NCBI RefSeq assembly: GCF_000247815.1
Contig: NC_021680.1
Span: 2,086,649 to 2,150,648 of the forward strand
Length of the DNA stretch: 64,000 nt
Source: Ficedula albicollis
Taxonomy: Eukaryota > Chordata > Aves > Passeriformes > Muscicapidae
Direction of reading: 5' to 3'
Shown here: one piece after another, positions 50,277-61,446 of the stretch
Numbering within the stretch: position 1 is the stretch's first letter
How the letters are laid out: the number at the start of each line of letters is the position of its first letter
Position numbers and translations under genes: made by a program
The notes under the pieces: generated by a model
The model's database searches: none
What the model was told of the DNA's origin: nothing
The model's input: only the letters and a program-made list of their open reading frames with translations

Positions 50277-50321
<45 letters not shown>
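50277..50321. repeat. Poly-C tract 6, 45 bp
   Basis: A pure run of 45 C between 'gagcagtga' and 'acacagcagttgg', only 118 bp from tract 5. It is short enough to be genuine, or the beginning of the same artefact. Confidence 0.9.
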
Positions 50322-50568
50322 ACACAGCAGTTGGCACCCCAAACCCAAAGGGCTGGAGCAGGTGGGGCTTTGGAAGCTCTCTGGGAACACACAGCCACCG
50401 AGCCAAGCTGTTGTTCTCATTTGTTATTCAGCGTTGAGGAAATCTGCGCCGTTCCGTCCGTTCTCCCGGCAGCCTCCCCGTCCCGGAGGATAATTGATGC
50501 TAACGTCATTTCATTTCATTTCAGTCCAGCTGCTGGGCTCGGGAACAGATGTTTTATTGTTCCGGCTG

Positions 50569-50668
50569 AACACACGGAACCCGAAAAATTTTAAAAAAAA
50601 AAAGGCAACAAAACCCAAAACACACGGAACCCGAAAAATTAAAAAAAAAAAAAGGCAACAAAACCCAA
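50569..50668. repeat. 50-bp tandem duplication with an A-run
   Basis: Two units begin 'aacacacggaacccgaaaaa' at 50569 and 50619. Each contains a run of about 12 A followed by 'ggcaacaaaaccc'. Confidence 0.94.
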
Positions 50669-52362
50669 CTATTTTGTGTTTGTGGTGAGGTTAGCCGTGG
50701 CTTCCTCTCCCCACAAATGTGAGGAGGCAGAGCAGCAGTCCCAGGGAAGACCCAGGCCTCTGGAAAGCCATGGTTTGTACATCCAATATATGATTCTACA
50801 TCCCCACCTCCAGAATTCTGCCCTGTCCAGCAGGCAGGTGCTTCCAGAGGAGAATCATCTCCTCAACGCTGAGCTGTCACCTTCAGGTGGGATGCACGGC
50901 CCTTGCATCCTCCCAGGAGCAGGGATCCACCTGGGTTTTCCACACAGGAGCACAGCACGTGCTCAAGAGCAAAGACACACCTCTCCTCCAAGGAGAAGCC
51001 AAAAACAGATGCAAAAAATGTGTATTTTCAGAGCTCTCGTGAAGGGGCTCATGGACAGCACCCTTGGGCGATCCAGGGTGGGAGTGCTGCACTCACAGCT
51101 GTGCTGGGAATCTCCCAGGGATGCACACAGTGCTCCAGGAGCACGGGATGGAGGGAGGAGCTCCATGACTTGCTCTGCAGCAGGTGCAGGACGCAGCCTG
51201 GAATCACAGGCTGAGCTCTCCACTGCATCCTGAAGCACTCCTGCGAAGCTACCACCAGGCAAGCTGTGGAGCAGGTGGAAAAACCCTCCCTGCCCGCCAA
51301 AAAGAGAGATACTTAAAATGAAAAACCTTACTGAGCAGCCAAAAAAGGGAGCCCTAAAACCTACCCAGGTTAACAGATGTTAAATGCTGATTTTCACTCT
51401 AGCACTAACAACCCTCTAGGGAAGAACAAAACTTCTCCCGTGCAGAAGAACTGGGAAACTCTTACAAACTGTGAGGAGCTACCAGAAGGGCAGGTGTAGG
51501 TGTCCTCCTTGCCCTACCTGAGGAGGAGAACCTTGCTGTAGGTGAGAAATGAAGCCTCAGAAAGAAATAAAGGGCTCTGAAGTGCCCACAGCAAAATTAT
51601 TTGGGTGATTTTCCCCTCAGAGGAAAAATCACCACGTCTTTTGATGCCTCCTGGTGTGTGCCACACTCTTGGCAATATTTCTGTGTTTTCTCCCTGTTCC
51701 ACAAGAGGTGGGTGGGAGGGATCTAATCCTCAGGAATCCAACTCATGGAATACCCTGTCCCCCCTCAGGCCAGTGCACTGGAGGTGGGGCCTGGCACACG
51801 GTTTGAAAAGCCCTGGCAGCTGAGTGACCACACCACCTTGTCCTAGAATCCCAGTGGTGGAGGGCTTTTCATGGCTGCAAATAAAACACCTTGGCCATGA
51901 AGAGCCCTGGGCTCTGCAGCAGCTGTGCAGGAAACCAGGCAGCCTTGAGAGGGACAGTCTGGGCAAGGACTCTGTGCAGCCAAACACAGCAAAGGCTGGA
52001 GGTGGAAAACACCTCTCGGATCATCCCCCTTTCCCTTTCAGCTGGGTGAGCAGCAGGGATGGAGGCAGGGAGTGTCCCCCTGACCCAGGCCTGCTGACAA
52101 GTCATTCCCAGTTCCAAACAACCTCCCTGCTTCCCGGCCCAGCCCCGGGGACGCTTTGTGCCTGCTGGCTTGGCATCAGCACAGGCAGCTGGGCTCTGAG
52201 CAGCCACAGGGAGATGGGGATGCCATGACAGCCAGCCAGAAGGATTTGGTGTCCCTGGGGAGCAGCAGTGGCCCAGAGGCCACCTCACTGGCCAGCAGAG
52301 TCCCTGGGGGGTGTCCAGAGATGTCACAGGGGGGTGACACTGCGTGGGGACACGAGGGAAAC
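50669..52362. other. No gene recognised
   Basis: Unique sequence. The longest frame is 185 codons (50676-51233 plus), overlapped by antisense frames. 'gtggaaaacacctctcggat' near 52001 faintly resembles CR1, but there is too little to call. Confidence 0.45.
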
Positions 52363-52462
52363 AAGGAGCTGGCTGCAAACCCAGGGCTGGGCCAGCTACA
52401 GGTACAGAGCCCAAGGAGCTGGCTGCAAACCCAGGGCTGGGCCAGCTACAGGTATGGAGCCC
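52363..52462. repeat. 50-bp tandem duplication
   Basis: 'aaggagctggctgcaaaccc' starts at 52363 and 52413. The first ~42 bp of the units are identical. Confidence 0.93.
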
Positions 52463-54910
52463 GAGAGGGGATGGCAGAAGGAGATGTCATGGAGAATATT
52501 TACCCCGTGAGGTCAGTGCACCCCGGGCTGCTCTCCGGAGGGGACTTTGGACACAGGAGGGCAGACGTTTCCCTTCTGCAGGACACAGAGCAGGCACTTC
52601 CCTCCGCTGGGCAGATGAAAAGCACAAGTGGAAAGTTTTGTGCATGAGGCAAAGCAACTGAGCCATCAGCTGCCGGCTGCTGGGTGCTTGCTGTTAGGGG
52701 AAACTGCCTGTTTTGGAAAAAAAAATAGAAAAAAAAAAAAAATAAAGGGGTGGATCTCTGAGAAAAACGCCTGGGGGGAAAACACCAGAGGGGATGGCAC
52801 AGAGCAGAGCCGTGAGCTGGCAGCAGGACACAGGGAAGTGCAGGCACGCTCTGGGTTGTGTATAGAGGGGAAAAATCCTCCCAAAGTTGTGTGATGGCTC
52901 AGAAAAATAGACCCCAGTGCTCATGCCTGGCTGTTTGCAGCAATAAAAACAGTGCTTGGCATCCTGTGCTGCGGGGGTTCAGCTCCCTCCCACAGGGATC
53001 CTCGTCAGCTTTCGTGTTCCAGGCGAGGTTTGAGTGCTGGTCCTGCTGAACCCCATCGGTGTGTGCACCTCTGGGTGTGTGATTGATCCCTGCTGGCTGC
53101 TCGGGACTCCTGAACCAGCTGAGGCCCAGGATTTGGCTGCCTCAAGCAGAGATAATCATCTCACCTAGAAGACCACCACAAAAAAAAAAAAAACAACAGG
53201 TATTTCACACCTCATGAGGCAAAGCTCCCAAACAGGAGTCCCAGCACATTTTGCTTGGCCTGATTTCCAGGCAAACCTCATGCCTTAAAGCAGGGAATTT
53301 TTAAGTTCTGCCTTTCCAGGAAACGTCTCTTGCCACAATTGCTGGTTGGGTCAGCATCCCAGGGGAGAATTTCTCTTTTCATTTCAGGATTCGATGACGC
53401 ATTGATGATTTTCCTCCGGGGGAGGGGGTGACTCCATCACCACTCACACATGGAAGGGGCAGGGGGAGCTCCCAGGGCTGCCAGCAGTGACTCAAGGGGG
53501 ACCCCAGCCCTCCTGACTCACTCCCTGGGAGCCCTGGTGAGGTGCTTCCCTTGCATCAGTCGCTCTGGAGGTGATAAAGGGACCCCAGCTATGTTTTCAA
53601 TAAGCCCACACACGTTCTCCCTTTCAAGGTTTTTTCCCTCGCTTCCAGCTTTTGACTCACAGTGTTGCCAGCTCACCCCTCCACTGAGCAAGCAGGGTAG
53701 GGCTGCCCTTCTCCCCACCCTCCTCCAGTTTGTGCCAGTCTCATCTCAGCATCCCAGCACCCTCAGCTCCCTTGGCACAAGGGTGCCTGCTGTGGGACCA
53801 CCAACACCAGGAGCCCCCCGTGCCACCATGGGGTCTCCAGCTGGGCACCACCGGACCCTGACTCTCCTGGGACTCCTCCAGCAGTGACAACAGCAGGAGG
53901 GCTGTCCCCTGTCCCCTGGCCTGCTCTTCCACCCAGACCCTGGCACCCTCCCAGCCCTTGCCCCTCTCCCCAGCTGGGCACTGTGGTGACCAAGACACCT
54001 GAGCCCAGCTCAGCTGCTGGCTCCAGTCCATCCCTGAGGAGAGGGATGGGGATGAGGACTTGCCCCAGGGTGGAATTTCACTCATTTCAGTGCCTGTGGC
54101 GTGCTCTAAAAACACAAATAAAGCAGTGGGCAGCCCAAACCCACCCCCTGTCCTGCAGAGGGCTGCTCGGCCAGGCCCTGCCTCCCTGGCTGAAAGAATT
54201 TAAGCTGAAGGCTTAATTAGGGCAAATTTTCGGAGACCTGACTGTGGGGTGAGGAGCAGGAAGGTTCTGTGTGCCCCTCACCCTCCTTGCTTTGCTAAGC
54301 CAGAGCAGCCAAGCTCATCCCATCTCCCCTCTGAGCACCCCAGTGCCCCTCTCATCCTGCAGCCAGGCCAGGCTGGGTGCAGGGCACACAGCAGGGACAC
54401 AGCCACGGGATCACACCCTCACCCACCAGGATCATCCCTCCCTCATGGCATCCCCGTCCTCAGCCTCTTCAGACAAGCCCCAAAGTGAGCAGGAGCTTTT
54501 CTGTCCCATCCTCACTCACCTGCTTGACTTTATGCTCCACAGCAACAGATTTCACCCCCATTCCTCCCTCCCTCCCTCTCGGGATCATCCATCCCCATCA
54601 TCCATCCCCACACGGATGCCATTAACAGAAACCAGCGCTGAGCTGACGCTGGTTTCATCAATGGGATGTTTTGTGATTGCAAAACCCCCTTCTCCCCCTG
54701 CTGCTGTCACATCTGGGGGCCCTGGCGCTCGCCCTGCCTTCGTCCCCTGCCTGTTCCAGGGCCAGGGAGCCACAAGGGACAGCAGGCAGAGGAGGGACAG
54801 GCTGTCCCAGGAGGCAGGGGAGGTGTATTTTGGTGCAGGTGTGCTGGCAGCCAGCACAGGGAGCTCTGTTATCTGTGACTGGGAGCAGGACGTCACCACA
54901 GCCCCTGCCA
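52463..54910. other. No gene recognised
   Basis: Unique sequence with A-runs at 52720-52742 and 53181-53193. Multiple overlapping frames; none has a domain or plausible splice context. Confidence 0.45.
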
Positions 54911-55036
54911 CCGCCCAGCTGGGACGGGGAGATGGGGGACAGGCTTGTCCCTCGGCCAGGGGAGTATTCCTGCCGCCGCCCAGCTGGGAAGGGGAGATGG
55001 GGGACAGGCTTGTCCCTCGGCCAGGGGAGTATTCCT
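54911..55036. repeat. 65-bp tandem duplication
   Basis: Two units (from 54911 and 54976) begin 'ccgcccagctggga' and include 'ggggagatgggggacaggct'. They differ at a few bases. Confidence 0.93.
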
Positions 55037-56155
55037 GACTTTGGGGGAGGGTTTGGAGCCGGGCTGCACCCCAGGAACAGCCATGCACCCTGGCATGGAG
55101 AAGCTGCCCTGCCCCCAGATTCCCTGTGCAAGCTCCCAGTGCATTCCCATTGTTCCTGTCCCCCCCCAGTGGCACCCCCTGACCTGGGACACGCTGTCCC
55201 CTGTGCTGCCACCCCAGGAAAGCCACCAGGCCAGCGAGGTGCCCGGGCAGGCAGCAGCTGATGCAGGGACCTGCTTGGGTTACAGAGGCTGTCTCATGTT
55301 CAGCAGCTCCCAGCCCCATGTCCCGTGCCAGGAGGATTCCTGGAAGCAGGAGGGGATTTCACACCCTCCCTGCGCACAGAACACGCAGGTTGTGCCAAAA
55401 GCACAGCTCCTCACGTGGCTGCTGCCCAGATTTCCCAAGCAGCCACCCCTTCCTTGCTCTCCTCCCTCCTTGCTGATCCTTTCCCTTTTTAAAATTCTCC
55501 TTCCCCTCCTCTCGGCTCTGATTTTTTTTTTCCCATCTCTTAATTGAAAGGCATGGCAGAGATGCTGGGGGATTCCAAGGGGATGGGTAAGTCCTGGGGT
55601 TCCTCCAGTCCTGTGCTGTGAGGCTGCTCAGGTGGCACCAGAGCTGCAGCCACCCTGGGATGCAATCAAGGAATGAAGTCCTGGAGCCCAGACTGTCTAA
55701 ATGGTTTTTGGAGCTCTTACCTGTGCAGGGAACCAGGGTGTGAGTCTGACCATCACTTGCAGACCCAGGCATTAGGACAGCAAGCCCCTTGCTTGCTCGT
55801 GCTCCCTTTTCCAAGCCCCTCCACCCCTCTGATCCCAGCAGGGCAGGCTGGAGGGAAGTGAATCCTTCCAGGTGCTGCTCCAAAGCTCTCCTCCATCCTG
55901 TGCCCTGTTGGCAGGTGTTCTGACCTGGGATCCCATAGCTGGCATCAAGCAATGAGCCACCCCACAGCCAGGCCCAGCCCAGCCCAGCCCTGTCTTTACA
56001 GCCTGGTGTGAACCATTGGATGTCCCTCCCTTTTGGGAACAGCATCACCCACAGCTGGGCTTCACCTGGTACCCCACCTGAACTACCCCCATGACCTCCA
56101 GCACCTCCTCAGCACTCCTGAACTATTTTCTCTCTAATTCATCCCAAGGCAGATT
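55037..56155. other. No gene recognised
   Basis: Unique sequence, with a small 'cagcc' repeat at 55967-55990. Overlapping frames only. Confidence 0.45.
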
Positions 56156-56367
56156 GCTTACATCTTCCAGAGGGTCTTGAGTGTCCAAATCTTTCTATTT
56201 TTATTCCATATTTCTTTTTGAGATAGACTGGAAGCTATCCTGAGTTGGCATTAGGTCAAAAGCTTACATCTTCCAGAGGGTCTTGAGTGTCCAAATCTTT
56301 CTATTTTTATTCCATATTTCTTTTTGAGGTAGACTGGAAGCTATCCTGAGTTGCCATTAGGTCAAAG
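56156..56367. repeat. 106-bp tandem duplication
   Basis: Two units (56156-56261 and 56262-56367) begin 'gcttacatcttccagagggt'. They differ at two or three positions, so the duplication is recent. Confidence 0.95.
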
Positions 56368-59300
56368 GTCTCCCTGGGATATTTTTACACACTCAGGAAG
56401 ACAAACTATAAGATCTAATCTTGCAAAAAACCCTGAAGCGTTTTGTCGAGACACCTGCACGATTCCTTCATGGAAAATGAAACAGCTTCAAGCTGCAGGT
56501 TAACTTAAACCTCCTGGGCTTTTTTTCTGGTGGGCATTTTCTCCCTGTAAACAAAGAGCCAAGCAAAGCACCTTTGCTACCCAGTGGAAAATTCAATCTG
56601 GGCAAAGGGAAAAAAAAAAACCAAAAAAAGCTTTGTAAATAAATAGTTGGTTTTGCAAAGGGTCCATCGGGTGGGCTCTGGAATATGGGTGGCCAGTAGT
56701 GCTGCATGAAAATGAGGGGAGAGGAGGAAGGGAGGGGAAGGATGTGAGCAGGAGGAGCAGACAGCTGCTGCAGGACTGCAGGGAAACGCCGTGAGCACCC
56801 CCGAATCTCAGGTGACCACCCCCAGTGCTGAGCGCTGCTGCCACAGGGGGACGGGTCAGCCTGGAGCCCCATCCCGCCCACGGCAATGCCCTGTCCCAGC
56901 CTTCCCGGCACGGGCACAGCTCGGGAGGGCCCCCAGGCTGATGTCACGGCTGTGAGCAATCCCAGCACCGGCTTTGGGATGAGGATCCCTCCCTGTGACC
57001 TCCTCGGACATCCTCCGCGGGCTCCTCTGTCACACCCCTGTGCTGTCACCCTCCTCCTCCTCCTCCTCCATCCGCCTCCCACCTTCCTCTAATTGCAAAC
57101 ATCATGGAAGCCCTGGCAAAACCCCAACGAGCAGCCAGGCTCCTGTCAGCACCTATTATCTCCTGTGTTGGCCGTGTCCTCAGAGCTGCTCCAAAATAAA
57201 GGCGCAAGGACGTTGCCCACGGGCAGGAGGAATTTTCCACTGGGTGGGGTGCAGCCAACCTGGGTCATGGGATGATGTAGTGCCACCCACCAGCACCCCG
57301 GGAGGCAGCTGTGCCCCTGGGCAGCCCCTTCCTGTGCTGCCCAAATCCTGGGGGATTGCCCAAAAGAGGCTGAACCTGAAACACTCCCACCTCGTTCCAA
57401 GGCAGGGGGGGACAGGCTTCAACCTCCAGACTCATCCCACAGCAGCTCCCTTGGGACTCGCCCAGCAAGACCTTGGTGGTTCCATGCTGACCCCTGTCCC
57501 TGGGCAGGGGACAGGACTGAGCAGGGAATGTGTCTCTGCCCCATCCAGCTGCCCGCAGGGGTTTTAACAGAGCCCAGCCCTGCTGGTGATGCTCAGGAGG
57601 AAATGATGGGGAGCAAGAGGTGCTTGAGGGGGAGAAGATGGGGACTGAGGGTTCCTGGAGGATGCAGACACATCCTCACCTTTCCTGGTGGGTCAGCCCC
57701 TCCCTGCAGCACACAGCACCCTCCAGCTGTTCCAAACACCCAAACTGCTTCCCTCGACCACAGGCAGTGAGAATCCAGAATTTTTGCTCTCCAGGGCAAA
57801 AATCCACTGTCCACTCCTCTCCTGGCTGGCAACCAGCTGTCTCCAGCTCCCTCCACTCCACATCTGGAAGGGGAGCATCAGGGAGGGACACACTGGGCAC
57901 TTCCCCTCCGCACATCTGGGAGTTGAGGGCCCTGCTTCATTGTGCTGGGGCAGGGAGGGTTTTGCTGGTGTTATTATTCCAAGCTGGCCCAGAGTCCAAG
58001 GGAAACAAAAGCTTCTTCCTTGCCAAAGGGAGGGCTGGCTGGAGGCAGCCACAGGAGACGAGGGCTGGGCTATTCCCTGGGCTCCTAAACTCTACATTTT
58101 GGTGTTTAAATTTAGCCCTGGGTTGAAGTTGTGCAGACGTGAGCCCCTCTGGAGAGCCAGCAGCCTGGCCAGCGTCAACATGAACTTCACGTGTGCCCTT
58201 CCTTGGCTGCAGCCCCCGAGCCTCCCGCCCCCAGATGTGCTCCAAAGCACCCCAGACTGCTCTGGAGAGCAGTGCTGGCTGGGCAAGGCAGCCTGCATGG
58301 AATAACAGCTCTTCTGGCCGTCCAAACTGCAGCAAGACAAAGGAAGATGCCTGCAAGTTTTTCTCTCCTCGTTAAGCAGATGACAAAGAGAATTTTCCAG
58401 CAGTGGGAGACTCAGATGCTGAGAGCTCTGGCCATGCCCTGTGTCACCTGCCTCTTTCCTTACGGCTTGTGGCCTCTCCTGCTCTGGGAGGCCAGTCCTG
58501 GGAAGGGAGCCAAGCCCTCCCTTCCATTTCATCACCAGCATCCATCATCCCCCAACTCACTGCAGAGCACAGCAAACGACCCCAGGGAGGAAAAGCTGTG
58601 CTCCCAGCAGGTCCCCCCTCTACATTTAGACCCCCAGATGGGAGAGGCACTGAGTTTTTACCTCCCAAATCCATAATTGAAAGGTTCCAGACAGAAGTTC
58701 CTTCCATGGTGCTCCTTCACACCACCTGGGAGGATGGGAATGGTCCAAAACAAGCTGTCACCCCCCTGCAGCTGAGCTCTGTGGCCTCTGAGCTGGCCAC
58801 TGGATCAAAATGGGCAAGTGAGGAATCAGGAGCAACGCTGTTTATTTGCTGGAGCTCTGCAAACAATTCATGTGGCCTTGTCCTCTGGATGAACCTGGTT
58901 TGATAAGGATCCTATTCATGTTCCAGTGATTCCTGAAGAACAGAAAGCTGAGTGCAAGTGAGCCATCCTGCTGTTGTCTGCGAGGGAAATGCATCTGCTG
59001 GCTCAGACCCCTGGGAAAAGAGAGGTGCTCCAAGCTTCCAAGGCTTTTCTGCACAAATCCTGCGCTGTGTTAAAAGTACCCTAAAAATAAGGTGGTGGGG
59101 AGTCACTGGCTGTAAGGGACAGCCTGACATTCAAAGGGCACCAAAGGATGGGAATATCACGCTGGATCTTTAGGATGAATGGCAAAAAATTGGTGATTCT
59201 TTTATACAGGGAGTAATAGAATAATGAAAACAGCTGAATACCCAATTTCACACCTTACTGAAATCCTGGGGAAGATGATCCTCTCTCTGCACACAGCTCC

Positions 59301-60079
59301 CTGGGGAGTTTCACTGCTCTTGGGAGGGTTCAAATGCTACAGGGATGCACAGAAAGCTTTGGGCACAGCAGGAGACACAGAGGCAGCTTTGGCTGGGGTA
59401 TTTCACCCTTCATTTTTCCTGAATACTAATTCAGATTGGAAGATAAATGCCTAACACTCACAGGAACACGAGGAAAGGGAGCTGCAAGCCCACACAGCCA
59501 TGCACAAGCTGGGAAGAGCAGAAATGCTTTGTGCTGGAAATCTTTTCACCAGACAACCTGGTGCCAGTGGAAAGAGAACTGAGTGGGTTCACTGAGTGTC
59601 TTAAGCACAGGTTTTGCAAAGCCTGTGGCTCATTGAGGAGGAGGAGGAGGAGTGGGAGGAAGACACAAGAGAACCATGGCACAGACATGATAATCCTGAA
59701 GATCTGGGGAATACAGGTCAGCTCGATTTGCATCAGCTCAGTGGCTCCTACAGTCCCCAGCTCTTCCTTTGCAAATGCTTTTCCTTTTAGCCACTTTCAT
59801 TCCCTCTTCTCCCCGACCACTCCGTGCCGCCAGAAACGCTCACACCTGCAGAGTGAAAAGAGATTCTGCTCCAAAAAAGCAGCTCTGGAGGAGCTGGGGG
59901 GGTTTGATCTCCATGACCTGCAGAAACTGAGCCCACGGCTGTGTCAGCTGTGCAGTGCTACTGAGGGAAAATTGGGAATGCTGCCACCAAAGGTGGAAGC
60001 TCAGGTGGGAAGCACATCCAAATTCCATCAGGATTTTTCCCTGTAGAGGCTGCAGCAAGCCTGCCAAGTTATTTTGGAC
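56368..60079. other. No gene recognised
   Basis: About 3.7 kb of unique GC-rich sequence, with a (CTC)n tract at 57049-57068. Frames of up to 205 codons (57688-58305 plus; 56468-57082 minus) overlap in several phases and have no domain. A short Arg run in the plus frame near 59640 is GAGGAG repeat-derived. Confidence 0.4.
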
Positions 60080-60172
60080 AACACTCAGGCACAGGGTGGG
60101 ATTTTTGGGCTGTCCTGTGCAGAGACAGGAGCTGGACTCCATGATCCTGCTCAGGATATTCTGTGATTCTGT
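60080..60172 (+). mobile_element. CR1 LINE 3' tail
   Basis: 'ggagctggactccatgatcc' followed by 'tgctcaggatattctgtgat' and 'tctgtg' is the typical last part of CR1. About 90 bp remain. Confidence 0.8.
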
Positions 60173-61215
60173 GTTTCCCCAGGATGGGCTGTGCTTGGAG
60201 AGGAACTTGCTGGTTGAACCCCTCTGATAAACCCAAAAGGAGAATCAGCGAGCTGTAAGCACAACAAGAACAACTTGTAGTTTTTGCTGCCCCAAATCAC
60301 ATCTTTGCTTTTGTTTTGCAGGAGCCCCTGGTATTTTTGCAAAGACTTATTTGATAAGAGAAGGGAAGCGTTGCAGGACTCAAGCTCTGTTCTGCAGCTG
60401 CACAGTGCCACCCCCTCTCACTTCTCTGTGTTTGTACAAACACACACAACACCTCGCTGGGTTTGTACCACCCTGCTGATTTCTAGGCAGGTCTTCATGA
60501 GAACGGCCCTCCCTGGATGCCCTCTGCTTTCACAAGCGCCCAAGAACCTTCTAAACAACTCACAGAAACCAGGGAAAATGTAATTGAAACGAGCAAAGGC
60601 GATCAGCTGGGAACAAAAAAAAAATAAAATAAAATCACACACACAGAGCCACATGCCTCGAGCTCTTCCCGTGGGGAAGGGGAGGCAGAAAGCCAACTCT
60701 GACTGTGTCCCATGTGTGGGGATGCTGCCTGGGGAGCTGGGAGGGCAGTCCAGCCTGCTGCTGCCTCCAATCACACCGCTGGCAGCTCCCGTTGCTATGG
60801 CCCTCAGGTCTGAAACTTTGGAAATTAGGTAAAAGGTCTAAACACGAAACTTTTTTTTTCTTTTTTTTTTTTTTCTTTGCCTCCTCCCTCTCCGCAGTGG
60901 TGCCCCTTGCCTAGCACAATCCCTCTTCCTGCTGAGCCCGAGGAGGAAAGCAGCTGGGATGAAGAATTAACCCTCGCAGTCCCAGGGGCTTTCCAGTCAG
61001 GAGCAGCAAGGTGAGATCCCAGGGGAGGGGGAATGTGCCAGCAGGTCGTGATTCCCACCTGCCCTGAGGTGATGAAACACGTGCAGGGATTCATCCTTTC
61101 CTCCTCCAACAAGGATGTGGAGTTAAAGTGGGTTCCATGCTCATCCCAAAGGATGGGATTTTTCCATTCCCTGGGTAGAATTTGACATTTTTAAGGGTGT
61201 TAGACTCAGAGAGAT
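60173..61215. other. No gene recognised
   Basis: Unique sequence with an A-run at 60617-60638 and a T-rich run at 60850-60876. No coding or family signal. Confidence 0.5.
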
Positions 61216-61446
61216 CCATCTCCTCCCATCCCAAAGGAGAGGACACAGCTGGATCCCTGAGCTTTCCCTTCTCCCATCATAGAGGACACAGCACACACAG
61301 ATGGATCCCTGAGCTTTCCCTTCTCCTCCCATCCCAAAGGAGAGGACACAGCACACACAGATGGATCACTGAGCTTTCCCTTCTCCTCCCATCCCATCCT
61401 AGAGGACACAGCACACACACATGGATGGATCCCTGAGCTTTCCCAG
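61216..61446. repeat. About 58-bp tandem repeat, four imperfect units
   Basis: Each unit contains 'gaggacacagc', then 'ggatccctgagctttccctt' or a variant, then 'ctcccatc'. Units vary in length by insertion of 'acacacagat' and by small indels. Confidence 0.92.
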